64,000 bases of DNA, from contig OZ195520.1 in assembly GCA_964277385.1 (NCBI GenBank), forward strand, positions 62,001 through 126,000, in the 5' to 3' direction. A model generated the notes under the pieces. It was not told where the DNA came from. It was given only the letters and a program-made list of their open reading frames with translations, and did no database searches. The stretch is from WRAU01 sp964277385 (lineage in GTDB: Bacteria > Pseudomonadota > Alphaproteobacteria > WRAU01 > Hepatincolaceae). Below, in pieces: positions 8,066-16,903 of this stretch (positions are counted from its first letter, which is position 1; every line of letters starts with the position of its first letter). Position numbers and translations under genes: made by a program.

Positions 8066-10756
8066 TTATTTTTCAAACCAATTATCAGATATTGCATAAT
8101 CTATATCTAGCCTTATTCCAATATCACAACAATTTTCCATAATTTTTTGCATTTGTAAAGATAATTCTTCTGCAATATCTTCTTTTGCTTCTATTATAAT
8201 TTCGTCGTGAATTTGTAATAATATAGAAGCATCAACATTATTTTTTAGCAAAAATTTACTTACATCAACCAAAGCCTTACGCATAATATCAGCACCTGTT
8301 CCTTGAATACGAGCATTAATTGCTACGCGTTCAGCAAAATTTCTTATATTTCCATTAGAGCTATTAATTCCATCCATATAACATCTTCTATTAAATGCCG
8401 TTTTTACAAAACCATGCTTTCTTGCAAATTCAATAGAATTATCCATATATTGTCTGATTTCAGGATATTTAGCAAAATAAGATTCAATATATTCTTTAGC
8501 TTTCTCTCTTGATATTCCTAAAGATGCAGATAATCCATAAACTGTTTGTCCGTAAATTATACCAAAGTTAATAGCTTTTGCTTGTCTTCTTAAAGAAAAG
8601 TTTACCTCATTTATAGGAACTCCAAACACTTCAGAAGCTGTAATTTTATGGATATCTTCTTTTTGTTCAAAGGCTTGTAGTAGTGATTTTACATTGCCAA
8701 TAGAAGCTAAAATTCTAAGCTCAATTTGAGAATAATCTAAAGAAATTATCTTATACCCAACTTTAGATACAAAGGCTTTACGGATATTTTTTCCTTCAGA
8801 GCTTCTAATAGGTATATTTTGTAAATTAGGATCAATAGAAGATAATCTAGCCGTACTTGTTGCACAAGGAAGATATGTTGTATGAATCCTTTGCGTTGAG
8901 GGATCAATTTTTTCTGGTAACCTATCAGTATAGGTATTTTTTAATTTAGATAGCTGACGCCATTTTAAAATTAAATTAGCTATTTCATGTCCATTTTCTG
9001 CTAAATCTTCTAATACTGATATATCTGTTTTCCACGATCCAGATTTATTTTTTTTACCCTTAATTCCCATTTTTTCAAAAAGAATTTCACCAAGTTGTTT
9101 GGGCGATCCTATATTAAATTCTTGTTTAGATAAATCAAAGATATTTTTTTCTATATTTTTTATTTCAATTTCAAATTCATTAGAGAGAGTTTTTAAAATA
9201 CCACCATCTACCTTTACTCCAATTTTTTCCATATTAAAAAGAATATTTAATAATGGTTTGTCAAAAATTTCATATAAATATTTAACTTGATAATTTATAA
9301 TTTTTTTGCGGTAGATATAATATAAGTCTAACAAAATAGAAGGAGGAATTTCACTATCTTCTAAATACTTTTCTATAAAAAGAGTATTTTTTACAAGAAA
9401 AGAAATCTTTTGATTATCAGAATTTACACCATCAACTATATAAGCCATTTGTTCTATATCTTCATAAGACTTAACAGAAATCTCATATTTAGAAGCAATG
9501 TGCATTAGCTGTTTAATATTATATCCTATTATACTAATAGCTTCATTTTCTAGAATATTTTTTAAATTATTGAATAGTATTTCTTCAGTGATTTCTTGTT
9601 TATTTGTTGATATATTATTATCAAATAAATTTTGTTGAATTTCTTCTTTTTCTTTCAAATGTATATAATAGTTGGCATCTAAATCAACATTATAAATAGA
9701 AATTAATCTATTTTGCTTATCGTAATGATGTAATATAACTAATTGATAGTTATTTTCTAAATTTTTAATAGCATCACTAAGCTTATTTATATCTTCTATA
9801 TATTCATTAGATGTAGATTTTATTTTGCTACTAAAGTTGTCTTCAATATTTTTATGAATAAAAAACGGATCATTACTATTTTGTGAGAATTCTATACTAT
9901 GTTTATTGCAAATTTTTACTGCTAAAGAATCAAAAGATAGTGATTGTAAAAAATCACATAATTTTTTTAGATTGGTTTTACGAGTTTTTAATTCATTTAG
10001 TTCTATCTGAATAGGAACATCATTTTTAAGAGTAACTAATTTTTTAGAAATATAAGCAAGTTCTTTATCCCTAATTAAGTTTTCTTTTAAAGCCTTTTTA
10101 GTTATATGATCTATATTTTCATAAATACCATCAATAGTACCAAATTGATTAATTAAATCAGCAGCACCCTTAGAACCAATTCCTTTTACACCAGGAACAT
10201 TATCAGCAGAATCTCCCATTAAGGCTTGAACATCGATAACTTTTGAAGGATGCACAGAGAATTTATCAAATACTCCTTGTTCATTAATAATTTTTCTTTT
10301 AAAAGAATCATACATATGAACATTTTTAGTATCATCTACTAACTGCATAAGATCTTTATCCGAAGAGATTATTTCTACCTCTATTCCTTGTTCTACAGCA
10401 ATTTTTGTATAGGTAGCTATTAAATCATCTGCTTCAAAACCATCAATTTCTATTGATGGTATATTTAGGGCTTCTGTTAGTTGTCTAATTAAAGGGAATT
10501 GAGGTATTAAATCTTCTGGTGCTGGTGGTCTTTGTGCTTTATATTCTTTATATAGGCTTTGTCTAAATGTAACCCTAGAAGCATCAAAAATTACAGTTAT
10601 GTACTCAATATCTCTTTTTTCTTGCAATGCCATAATAGATTTTGCAAATCCATAAACAGCATTAACAGGAGTTCCATCTTTTGTATGCAATGGAGGCAAA
10701 GCATGAAAGGCTCTAAATATAAAACCAGATCCATCAATTAAACAAATTTTAGACAT
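8066..10756 (-). CDS. polA: DNA polymerase I
   Basis: The 896-residue protein fills gaps and processes Okazaki fragments. The N-terminal 5'-3' exonuclease (about residues 1-290) is intact: LIDGSGFIFRAFHA, DGFEADDLIA, ISSDKDLMQLV, GDSADNVPGVKGIG. The C-terminal polymerase domain has motif A SLDYSQIELR (Asp674), the O-helix RRQAKAINFGIIYG (about 723) and motif C IHDE (about 849-852). The middle 3'-5' exonuclease domain keeps its length but lacks the metal-binding pattern: the usual D-x-E is replaced by V-I-L-H-H-Y-D, and the second motif reads IGYNIKQLM without its Asp. It is therefore probably not a proofreading enzyme. The start lies 2 bases after the stop of the zinc-finger gene, so the two are likely co-transcribed. 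Confidence 0.97.
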   Translation of the reverse strand: MSKICLIDGSGFIFRAFHALPPLHTKDGTPVNAVYGFAKSIMALQEKRDIEYITVIFDASRVTFRQSLYKEYKAQRPPAPEDLIPQFPLIRQLTEALNIPSIEIDGFEADDLIATYTKIAVEQGIEVEIISSDKDLMQLVDDTKNVHMYDSFKRKIINEQGVFDKFSVHPSKVIDVQALMGDSADNVPGVKGIGSKGAADLINQFGTIDGIYENIDHITKKALKENLIRDKELAYISKKLVTLKNDVPIQIELNELKTRKTNLKKLCDFLQSLSFDSLAVKICNKHSIEFSQNSNDPFFIHKNIEDNFSSKIKSTSNEYIEDINKLSDAIKNLENNYQLVILHHYDKQNRLISIYNVDLDANYYIHLKEKEEIQQNLFDNNISTNKQEITEEILFNNLKNILENEAISIIGYNIKQLMHIASKYEISVKSYEDIEQMAYIVDGVNSDNQKISFLVKNTLFIEKYLEDSEIPPSILLDLYYIYRKKIINYQVKYLYEIFDKPLLNILFNMEKIGVKVDGGILKTLSNEFEIEIKNIEKNIFDLSKQEFNIGSPKQLGEILFEKMGIKGKKNKSGSWKTDISVLEDLAENGHEIANLILKWRQLSKLKNTYTDRLPEKIDPSTQRIHTTYLPCATSTARLSSIDPNLQNIPIRSSEGKNIRKAFVSKVGYKIISLDYSQIELRILASIGNVKSLLQAFEQKEDIHKITASEVFGVPINEVNFSLRRQAKAINFGIIYGQTVYGLSASLGISREKAKEYIESYFAKYPEIRQYMDNSIEFARKHGFVKTAFNRRCYMDGINSSNGNIRNFAERVAINARIQGTGADIMRKALVDVSKFLLKNNVDASILLQIHDEIIIEAKEDIAEELSLQMQKIMENCCDIGIRLDIDYAISDNWFEK

Positions 10757-10758
10757 TC

Positions 10759-10929
10759 TTATTTAACAAACTTATTGTTTTTATACAAAAAAGTTTTAGA
10801 GCAATAAGGACATATAATTTTATCTTTGTTTCTTGCAATTTTAAGATAAACTAAGGGGTGTTTAGAATAAGAATCTCCAAAACAAGAAACCTCTTTAGTA
10901 TCTACATTTATAACCTTATTATTTCCCAT
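10759..10929 (-). CDS. Small CHCC zinc-finger domain protein (NDUFS6-like)
   Basis: A 56-residue protein beginning MGNNKVINVDTKEVSCFGD. It carries the CHCC zinc-finger pattern: Cys16, His24 in K-H-P-L-V-Y-L, and a C-P-Y-C pair near residues 40-43. The same pattern is seen in mitochondrial complex I subunit NDUFS6 and in short alphaproteobacterial proteins of that family. Length and spacing are typical. It sits 2 bases upstream of polA on the same strand. Its bacterial role is not established; zinc binding is expected from the conserved ligands. Confidence 0.85.
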   Translation of the reverse strand: MGNNKVINVDTKEVSCFGDSYSKHPLVYLKIARNKDKIICPYCSKTFLYKNNKFVK

Positions 10930-10985
10930 GTGTTGCAATTCCCCAATATCTTATTTATAATCTATTATATAATATATCATATTGT

Positions 10986-11894
10986 GTGAAAAAAATGAAA
11001 ATTCTTGATATTAATAATGTAAAAAAAATATATGAAAACGGGAAAGAAGCTCTAAAAGGAATTAGCTTAAGTATTAACAAAGGTGAATTTATTGCTCTTT
11101 TAGGACCTAATGGAGCTGGTAAATCTACTTTAATTAATATTTTATCGGATGTTGTAAAAAAAAGCTCAGGCTCGGTTAAAGGCTATGGTTTTGATATGGA
11201 TGCAGATAGAATAAATTTTAAAAGACACATAGGTATAGTGCCTCAGGATTTGAATTTTGATCCATTTTTTACTCCTTTTGAAGTGCTAAAATTACAACAA
11301 GGATTCTATGGTTTAAAATACGATGAAAAAAGAATATATGAAGTATTAGAAAACATGGGATTATTGGATAAGGCTCAAGCTAATGCAAGAAGTTTATCAG
11401 GAGGAATGAAAAGAAGGTTACTAATAGCAAAAGCAATTATACATGACCCAGATATTATTATTTTAGATGAACCAACCGCTGGGGTTGATGTTGAGTTAAG
11501 ACAACAATTATGGATTTTTCTCCAAACTCTTAATAAACAGGGTAAAACAATTATTCTGACAACTCACTATTTAGAAGAAGCCCAATTCTTATGTGAAAAA
11601 ATAGCTATAATTAATTCAGGAAAATTAATAGCTTATGAAAATAAAGAATCTCTAATTGCTAAAATAGGATCAAAACACTTAGAATTATTTTTAGATAAAG
11701 ATTTTAATGAGAATAGCCTATCTGGTTTTTCTTGCAAAAAAGCAGAAACACCTTCTACAATTCTAGTAGAATATAAAGAAGAATCCGATGTTGGTATTAT
11801 TTTAGAAAATTTAGTAAATAAAGGATATCATCTAAATAAAATTAAAATGGTAGAATCAGATTTAGAAGAAGTATTTTTAAAATTAACAAATTAA
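10986..11894 (+). CDS. ABC transporter ATP-binding protein, ABC-2 (YadG/NodI-like) type
   Basis: A 302-residue cytoplasmic ATPase with Walker A GPNGAGKST (residues 40-48), Q-loop V-P-Q-D, signature LSGGM (137-141), Walker B IIILDEP and switch His in T-T-H-Y. The tail of about 80 residues after the nucleotide-binding domain is typical of ABC-2 exporter ATPases. The permease partner is not adjacent, since a tRNA and a decayed gene follow. Substrate cannot be predicted. Translation may instead start at the ATG three codons in (10995). The gene is divergent from the polA operon across 56 bases. Confidence 0.9.
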   Translation: MKKMKILDINNVKKIYENGKEALKGISLSINKGEFIALLGPNGAGKSTLINILSDVVKKSSGSVKGYGFDMDADRINFKRHIGIVPQDLNFDPFFTPFEVLKLQQGFYGLKYDEKRIYEVLENMGLLDKAQANARSLSGGMKRRLLIAKAIIHDPDIIILDEPTAGVDVELRQQLWIFLQTLNKQGKTIILTTHYLEEAQFLCEKIAIINSGKLIAYENKESLIAKIGSKHLELFLDKDFNENSLSGFSCKKAETPSTILVEYKEESDVGIILENLVNKGYHLNKIKMVESDLEEVFLKLTN

Positions 11895-11927
11895 ATTATT
11901 AATTGGAACTTGATATAAAATAAATAT

Positions 11928-12004
11928 GCGTCTGTAGCTCAATTGGATAGAGTGTTGCTTTCCGAAGGCAAAGGTTAGAGGTTCAAATCCTCCCAGACGC
12001 ACCA
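11928..12004 (+). tRNA. tRNA-Arg (anticodon CCG), CCA encoded
   Basis: A full cloverleaf can be drawn. The acceptor stem GCGTCTG pairs with CAGACGC. There is a short D stem, an anticodon stem TTGCT/GGCAA around the loop TTCCGAA (anticodon CCG, reading CGG), a T arm with loop TTCAAAT, and an encoded CCA at 12002-12004. It lies 33 bases after the ABC ATPase stop. Confidence 0.95.
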
Positions 12005-12024
12005 ATTAAACTAGGAATACAAAA

Positions 12025-13640
12025 ATGCCATTATTAAAGACAGATTTAAAAAAATTAAAGAAGCAAAAGTAATTAGTTTTGATATTTTTGATACTCTTTT
12101 AGTTAGAGCAGTGCTAAATCCAGCTGATGTTTTTTTCTTAATGGAAAAAGAAATTAAAGAAATTTTAAAAAATGAGCGAACCCTTTTTTTTAGAAAAACA
12201 AGAGTTCTAGCTGAGCAAAATCAAGAATGAAGCTTGGATATGAAATAACAATGGATGAAATTTATCAAGAAATCCAAGAGTTTTGCAATTTAAGTGATGA
12301 AGAAACTCAAAAAATTAAAAAATTAGCTAAAAATAGAAGAAAAGAATTCTTTATCCAAGAGATTATGTAAAAGATATATATGATACAGCTATAGAATTAA
12401 AAAAAGATATCATTATTATTTCTGATATGTATCTACCGAAATCTTTTTTAAGTAGTGTTTTACATAATAATGGTTATACTTTCAAACATCTATTTGTCTC
12501 TTATGAGTATAGAAAAACTAAACATTATGGCGATTTATACCCTGAAGTTTTAAATGAATTGGATATATATCCTGAAGATATTTTACATATTGGTGATAAT
12601 TATAATTCAGACATTAAAAATGCAGAAATAATTTAATATTAAAACTTTTTTTGTTCCGGTAGCTTTTGATAATATGAAAAAAATTAGATATTTTAAGAAA
12701 GATATTAAAGTTTTAAATTTAGGAGATAGAACTATTTTTAGTTTTATAGCTAATAAATTTTATGCAAAAAATGTAAAGATAAAAGATCAAAGTTTATTAA
12801 ATGGTAGTTATTATGAATTAGGTTATAAGATTTTATCTCCATTGTTATTAGGTATTAGTATATATTTAATAAATCATTGTAAAAACAATCAAATAAAAGA
12901 TGTATTTTTTTATCAAAGGATGGTTATTTAACAAAAATAATTTTTGCTAAATTGGCTCCATATTTTTTTGATAATGATAATATTCCTAAAACTCATGATT
13001 TATTGCTAAATCATCATTGTTAATTTATTTTCATTACTTTATTATCCATAATTTTTAACTAGATACAAGAAATCATTATTTTTTGATATCCGATATCATG
13101 GATCAGCTGATACTCTTTTTGGACTATTAATTGAAAATACTAAGAATTCTTTTAAGTACAAATGTGAGTTTTAGAAGGTTCGTATTTGAACGATTACAAT
13201 ATGAAATCGTTTCTAGGAATGGATTTTTTTAGTATAATGATATGGTTAGAAGCAACTTTAAGCACTACACTGTCAATCAAAGATATTGCTAGCAAAGAAG
13301 GATTAGGTATTTTATCGCAAATAGCAAATAGTAATACCTCTAAAGAAGAAAATATTAGAAAGATTTCTGAAATTCAAAAAGGAATATTAGATGCTATTGA
13401 TGATATATTAAATATTCATCAAAAAGATATTCTTCAGTTGCAACCAAGCCTTTCTTTTATAAAATCTTTAATAGCTATACTTTTAAAGTAAGACTTCTAG
13501 AAGACGCACTACAATTAACAAATACAGATGGAGATAATTATTTGATCAACAAATTTAATTTGATTGAGAAAAGGATTTTTTTGTCAAAAATTAGTAAAGT
13601 TATTTTCCAAAAAAAATATAAAAAACAGAATATTAGTTAG
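12025..13640 (+). pseudogene. Decayed HAD-superfamily hydrolase (COG5610-like, glycan-linked family)
   Basis: Pieces of one protein appear in order but in shifting frames. First comes VISFDIFDTLLVRA, the HAD motif I with D-x-F-D-T-L. Then IIIISDMYLPKSFLSSVL, motif II (open stretch 12427-12636), then LHIGDNYNSDIKNA, motif IV. Next are an RTIFSFIANKFY region (12674-12931), SKDGYLTKIIFAKL and a C-terminal stretch at 13186-13491 that continues in another frame to the TAG at 13638. This order matches large predicted HAD hydrolases often found with glycosyltransferases. At least four frameshifts or stops show it is dead. It follows the tRNA-Arg gene directly. Confidence 0.8.
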
Positions 13641-13867
13641 TTATTTTTATACATAAAAAATATATAAAATAAACTAATCTTTTTAAGATAATTGATAAAT
13701 CTAATTATAAAATAGTGAAATAATAGGATTTTATTTTACAAAAATTCCTTTTATACTGTATTTTCTTCTGTTATGTTTATTTTGTAGATAATTTTCTAAA
13801 AAATTATTTATCATAAAGTGAATATATAACTTTAATTAGTTAAACCTCCCTAAATTTATATTTTATT

Positions 13868-14791
13868 CTAACGAGGTTTATTTTTTATATAATTATCTAA
13901 AGCAATTCTTATATTTCTTAATAAGTTTTTTAATCCAAGTCTTTTTATTGGAGTTCTTTTAAAAATAATGTTAAATAGTTCATCTGTTATATTCTTGAAT
14001 TCTATTAATTTTTTTGGAAAGTTATCATTATATTTTACTGCTTCATGAATTGATTGTTTTTGAAATTTATTAAAATGACAAGCTCGAAGACAATCATCAC
14101 AGCCAAATATCTTATTACCAAATTTTTCATGAAGATCTTTAGGAATATCTCCTTTATGTTCTATACTTAAGTACGATAAACATTTCTTAACATTAATTTT
14201 ATAAGGACTTAGTGCATTAGTAGGACACGCGTCAATACATTTGCTACAACTACCACACATATTACGATGAGGTTCATCGGGGTCTATTTTTAAACTGGTT
14301 AGTATGCTTCCTAAAAATAACCAATTTCCAAATTTAGTAGAAAGTACACAAGTATGTTTTCCTTGCCAACCAATAGATGTTTTTTTTGCAAACACTTTTT
14401 CTAATATGGGTGCAGTATCTACAAAATATCTAGATTCTCCTCCTAAAGTAGCAATATACTCTGATAATTTTTTAGCCTTCTCATAAACCCAAGAATGATA
14501 ATCTATCTGCTGATTAGCATAAATACTAATTTCGTAATCATACTTAGGTTTTGTTGAATCAAAATAGTTTAAGCCAATCATAATTACAGTTTTTGTTGGT
14601 GGATGTAGTTTTAGTGGATCTAGTCTTAGCTCTCTTCTGGTTTCTATCCAATCCATATCACCATAATTTTTGGTTTTTAAGTACTCAAGGTAATTATTAA
14701 TATCCTCTTGGGGAATAAATGGATTACTAAACCCTATAGTATCAATTCCGATATATTTAGAATATTCTATAATTTTTTGTTTTATATTCAT
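13868..14791 (-). CDS. queG: Epoxyqueuosine reductase
   Basis: A 307-residue iron-sulfur and cobalamin-dependent enzyme of the last step of queuosine synthesis, reducing epoxyqueuosine to queuosine in tRNA. The N-terminal part has Y-G-D-M-D-W-I-E-T-R, and a dimetal-type 2x[4Fe-4S] region follows: CGSCSKCIDACPTNAL and GCDDCLRACHFNKF. Length is at the short end for the family, without the C-terminal HEAT-like extension seen in some members. The same pathway's queA and tgt lie at 30.8-33.0 kb. It is divergent from the oxidoreductase gene at 14842. Confidence 0.93.
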   Translation of the reverse strand: MNIKQKIIEYSKYIGIDTIGFSNPFIPQEDINNYLEYLKTKNYGDMDWIETRRELRLDPLKLHPPTKTVIMIGLNYFDSTKPKYDYEISIYANQQIDYHSWVYEKAKKLSEYIATLGGESRYFVDTAPILEKVFAKKTSIGWQGKHTCVLSTKFGNWLFLGSILTSLKIDPDEPHRNMCGSCSKCIDACPTNALSPYKINVKKCLSYLSIEHKGDIPKDLHEKFGNKIFGCDDCLRACHFNKFQKQSIHEAVKYNDNFPKKLIEFKNITDELFNIIFKRTPIKRLGLKNLLRNIRIALDNYIKNKPR

Positions 14792-14841
14792 TTTTCATAT
14801 TATGTTATAATTTAATTGATTATACATCAGGAGATAAATAA

Positions 14842-15810
14842 ATGGAAAATAATAAAGTTCTTAATTTTGGCATAGTAGGAGCAGGATTTATTGTTAAGGA
14901 GTTTTTAAAAAATGTTGATATTTTACCTCATGTAAAGGTATCTGGAATCTTTTCAAAAACATATGCTAATGCACAAGAGTTATCAAAACAGTATTCTATA
15001 TCTAATGTTTATAGTACTTTTGATGATTTGATAAAATCTGATGTCGATGCAATTTATGTTGCCACTCAAAATAATACCCATTTTTTATATTCTCAAAAAG
15101 CATTAATGGCAAATAAACATGTGTTATGTGAGAAACCTGCTGGTGTAAATTTTTCACAATTATATGAGTTATTAAATTTAGCAGAAGAAAGAAAGTTAAA
15201 GTTTATGGAAGCCATAAGATTTTTATATATTCCCTCTTCTATAGAGCTAAAAAAAATTCTAGCTACAAAAACTTTTGGAGAAATTATTTCAATAGAAGGA
15301 AGTTTAGGTAGAATTTCTCAAAGAACTTATAGACATACCAAAGATTTGTGTGGTGGTGCTACACTAGACTTAGGAATATACTCTATAACAGCAATTTTAG
15401 ATATATTAGGATATCCTGATCATATTATTTCTGCTTCTATAAAAAATGAAGATGGAGTAGATTCAACAACATCAGCAATATTTAGTTATAATAGTGGACA
15501 AATAGCTAATGTTCATGCAAGTTTTAAAAGCCTTACTAGAGGAGAATTAAGAATTTGTTTAGAAAAAGGAGTAATTACTATTCCAAAAGCATTTACTACC
15601 TCTAATAAAATTGTTTTAGAAAATTTAGAAGGTAAAGTAGAAATCATAGAATTACCGGAACTTGGAAGTGGAATGATACAAGAAGTAGAACATTTTAGAC
15701 TATCAGATAGAAATAATCTTAACAACAATTTGTCAATTAAAGTTCTTAGAGTGATGGATAAAATAAGAGAACAACAAGGGATAATTTTTGATTGTGATGA
15801 TATATTTTAA
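14842..15810 (+). CDS. Gfo/Idh/MocA-family NAD(P)-dependent oxidoreductase
   Basis: The 322-residue protein has an N-terminal Rossmann fold with G-I-V-G-A-G (residues about 9-14) and the family signature EKPAGVN. The C-terminal Gfo/Idh domain includes the catalytic-region GGATLDLGIYSI. Members oxidise or reduce sugars, inositols or other polyols, or trans-dihydrodiols; the substrate cannot be read from the sequence. A good ribosome-binding site (CAGGAG) precedes the ATG by 8 bases. It stands alone, converging on the AraC gene. Confidence 0.9.
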   Translation: MENNKVLNFGIVGAGFIVKEFLKNVDILPHVKVSGIFSKTYANAQELSKQYSISNVYSTFDDLIKSDVDAIYVATQNNTHFLYSQKALMANKHVLCEKPAGVNFSQLYELLNLAEERKLKFMEAIRFLYIPSSIELKKILATKTFGEIISIEGSLGRISQRTYRHTKDLCGGATLDLGIYSITAILDILGYPDHIISASIKNEDGVDSTTSAIFSYNSGQIANVHASFKSLTRGELRICLEKGVITIPKAFTTSNKIVLENLEGKVEIIELPELGSGMIQEVEHFRLSDRNNLNNNLSIKVLRVMDKIREQQGIIFDCDDIF

Positions 15811-15868
15811 TATAAAGGCTTTTTCTTCGCTATCAAATTACAAAGTTAATAATTAATTTTCAAATACT

Positions 15869-16753
15869 TTAAAGATTAGAATTTTTTAGTTGTTTAATAT
15901 CGGTTTTAGGTGGGTTGCCAAATAATCTTTTATATTCTCTATTAAATTGAGTTAAGCTTCCATATCCTACATTAAAGGCTGCATCGCCAATACTTAAGTT
16001 ATCTACTAACATTAATTTTTTTGATTCATTTAAGCGAATTTTTTTTTGATATTGAATCGGACTCATTCCCGTTAATAGTTTAAAATGATGATACAATGTA
16101 GAATGACTCATACCTACAAATTCTGAGAGAGGTTTAATATGTAAAGGTTTATCAAAATTATCTTTAATCCAATAAACTGCTTTAGCAATTTTATTTTTTT
16201 TACTACCAATAGAGATTATTTCTTTTAATTTATAACCTTCATTTGTATCTGTTAATAATCTATAATAAATTTCTTTTTTAATCACTTTTGACATTATAGG
16301 AATCTCATTAGGTTTTTCTAATAATTTTACTAATCTTTGTACTGCTTCAAATAAAGGTTCTGATAATTTATTAACGCTAATTCCTCTGGCGTTTTTAGAA
16401 ATATTGTTATTGTTAAAACCAACCTCAATTAACATTTGTGCAATTTCTTCTAAGTCTAGCTCTAAGGTTAAGCCAAGATATGGTTTGTTATTAGAAGCTT
16501 GAGTTATTTTTGAAATTATAGGTAAATCTATAGCAGATAAAACAAAACTATTATTATCAAAAATATAGTTTTCATTGCCAAGTACAATATGTTTTTCCCC
16601 TTGCACAACTAAACATAAATGGGGTGAAAGCATATAGCTTACAGGGTTTGTTATGGTATTGCTTCTATGAAAAGATAGGCCTTTAATGGCACTATGATAG
16701 CTTTTATTATTGGTATGTTTTAGAATAATTTGCTTTAGAAAAGAATAATCCAT
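15869..16753 (-). CDS. AraC-family transcriptional regulator
   Basis: The 294-residue protein has an AraC-type N-terminal sensing domain (S-P-H-L-C-L-V-V-Q-G-E-K, then L-G-L-T-L-E-L-D) and a C-terminal pair of helix-turn-helix motifs (about residues 195-285). These include PLHIKPLSEFVGMSHSTLYHH and the family signature GYGSLTQFNREYKRLFGNPP. It is divergent from the hydrolase gene and most likely regulates it and itself. Such AraC/hydrolase pairs are common in free-living proteobacteria, so acquisition by transfer is plausible; base composition does not differ visibly from the neighbours. Confidence 0.93.
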   Translation of the reverse strand: MDYSFLKQIILKHTNNKSYHSAIKGLSFHRSNTITNPVSYMLSPHLCLVVQGEKHIVLGNENYIFDNNSFVLSAIDLPIISKITQASNNKPYLGLTLELDLEEIAQMLIEVGFNNNNISKNARGISVNKLSEPLFEAVQRLVKLLEKPNEIPIMSKVIKKEIYYRLLTDTNEGYKLKEIISIGSKKNKIAKAVYWIKDNFDKPLHIKPLSEFVGMSHSTLYHHFKLLTGMSPIQYQKKIRLNESKKLMLVDNLSIGDAAFNVGYGSLTQFNREYKRLFGNPPKTDIKQLKNSNL

Positions 16754-16903
16754 AATTCATATACCCCATATTAGCATTTAATACCATTATATAATAATTG
16801 GAGGATTAGGCAAGAATAAAGAAGTATCATGCTAACTTTTATATTTTAATACCGTTATTATTAAGAAATGATAGAAAAATATATTTTAATATGGGGGAAT
16901 AAG
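16754..16903 (+). promoter_or_regulatory. Divergent control region between AraC gene and hydrolase gene
   Basis: Two features stand out. A 14-base direct repeat with one mismatch (TTTAATACC[A/G]TTAT) occurs at 16777-16790 and 16845-16858. A perfect 10-base inverted pair, CCCCATATTA at 16764-16773 and TAATATGGGG at 16887-16896, places the same purine-rich leader just upstream of both start codons. The direct repeat is a candidate AraC-type binding site, since these regulators usually bind direct repeats. Operator function is inferred. Confidence 0.5.

Noticed and set aside
7885..8097. Minus-strand open frame of 70 codons overlapping the end of polA
   Set aside because: Lys/Ile-rich translation typical of random AT-rich DNA, no ribosome-binding site and a 32-base out-of-frame overlap with polA.
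11990..13515. Possible attachment-site repeat: tRNA-Arg end AGACGCAC recurs near 13503 (AGACGCAC)
   Set aside because: Only 8 identical bases, the second copy lies in the coding part of the decayed gene, and no integrase is nearby.
16868..16903. Upstream start for the hydrolase gene
   Set aside because: The ATG at 16868 lacks a ribosome-binding site and would put twelve extra residues before a good signal peptide; 16904 has GGGGG directly upstream.
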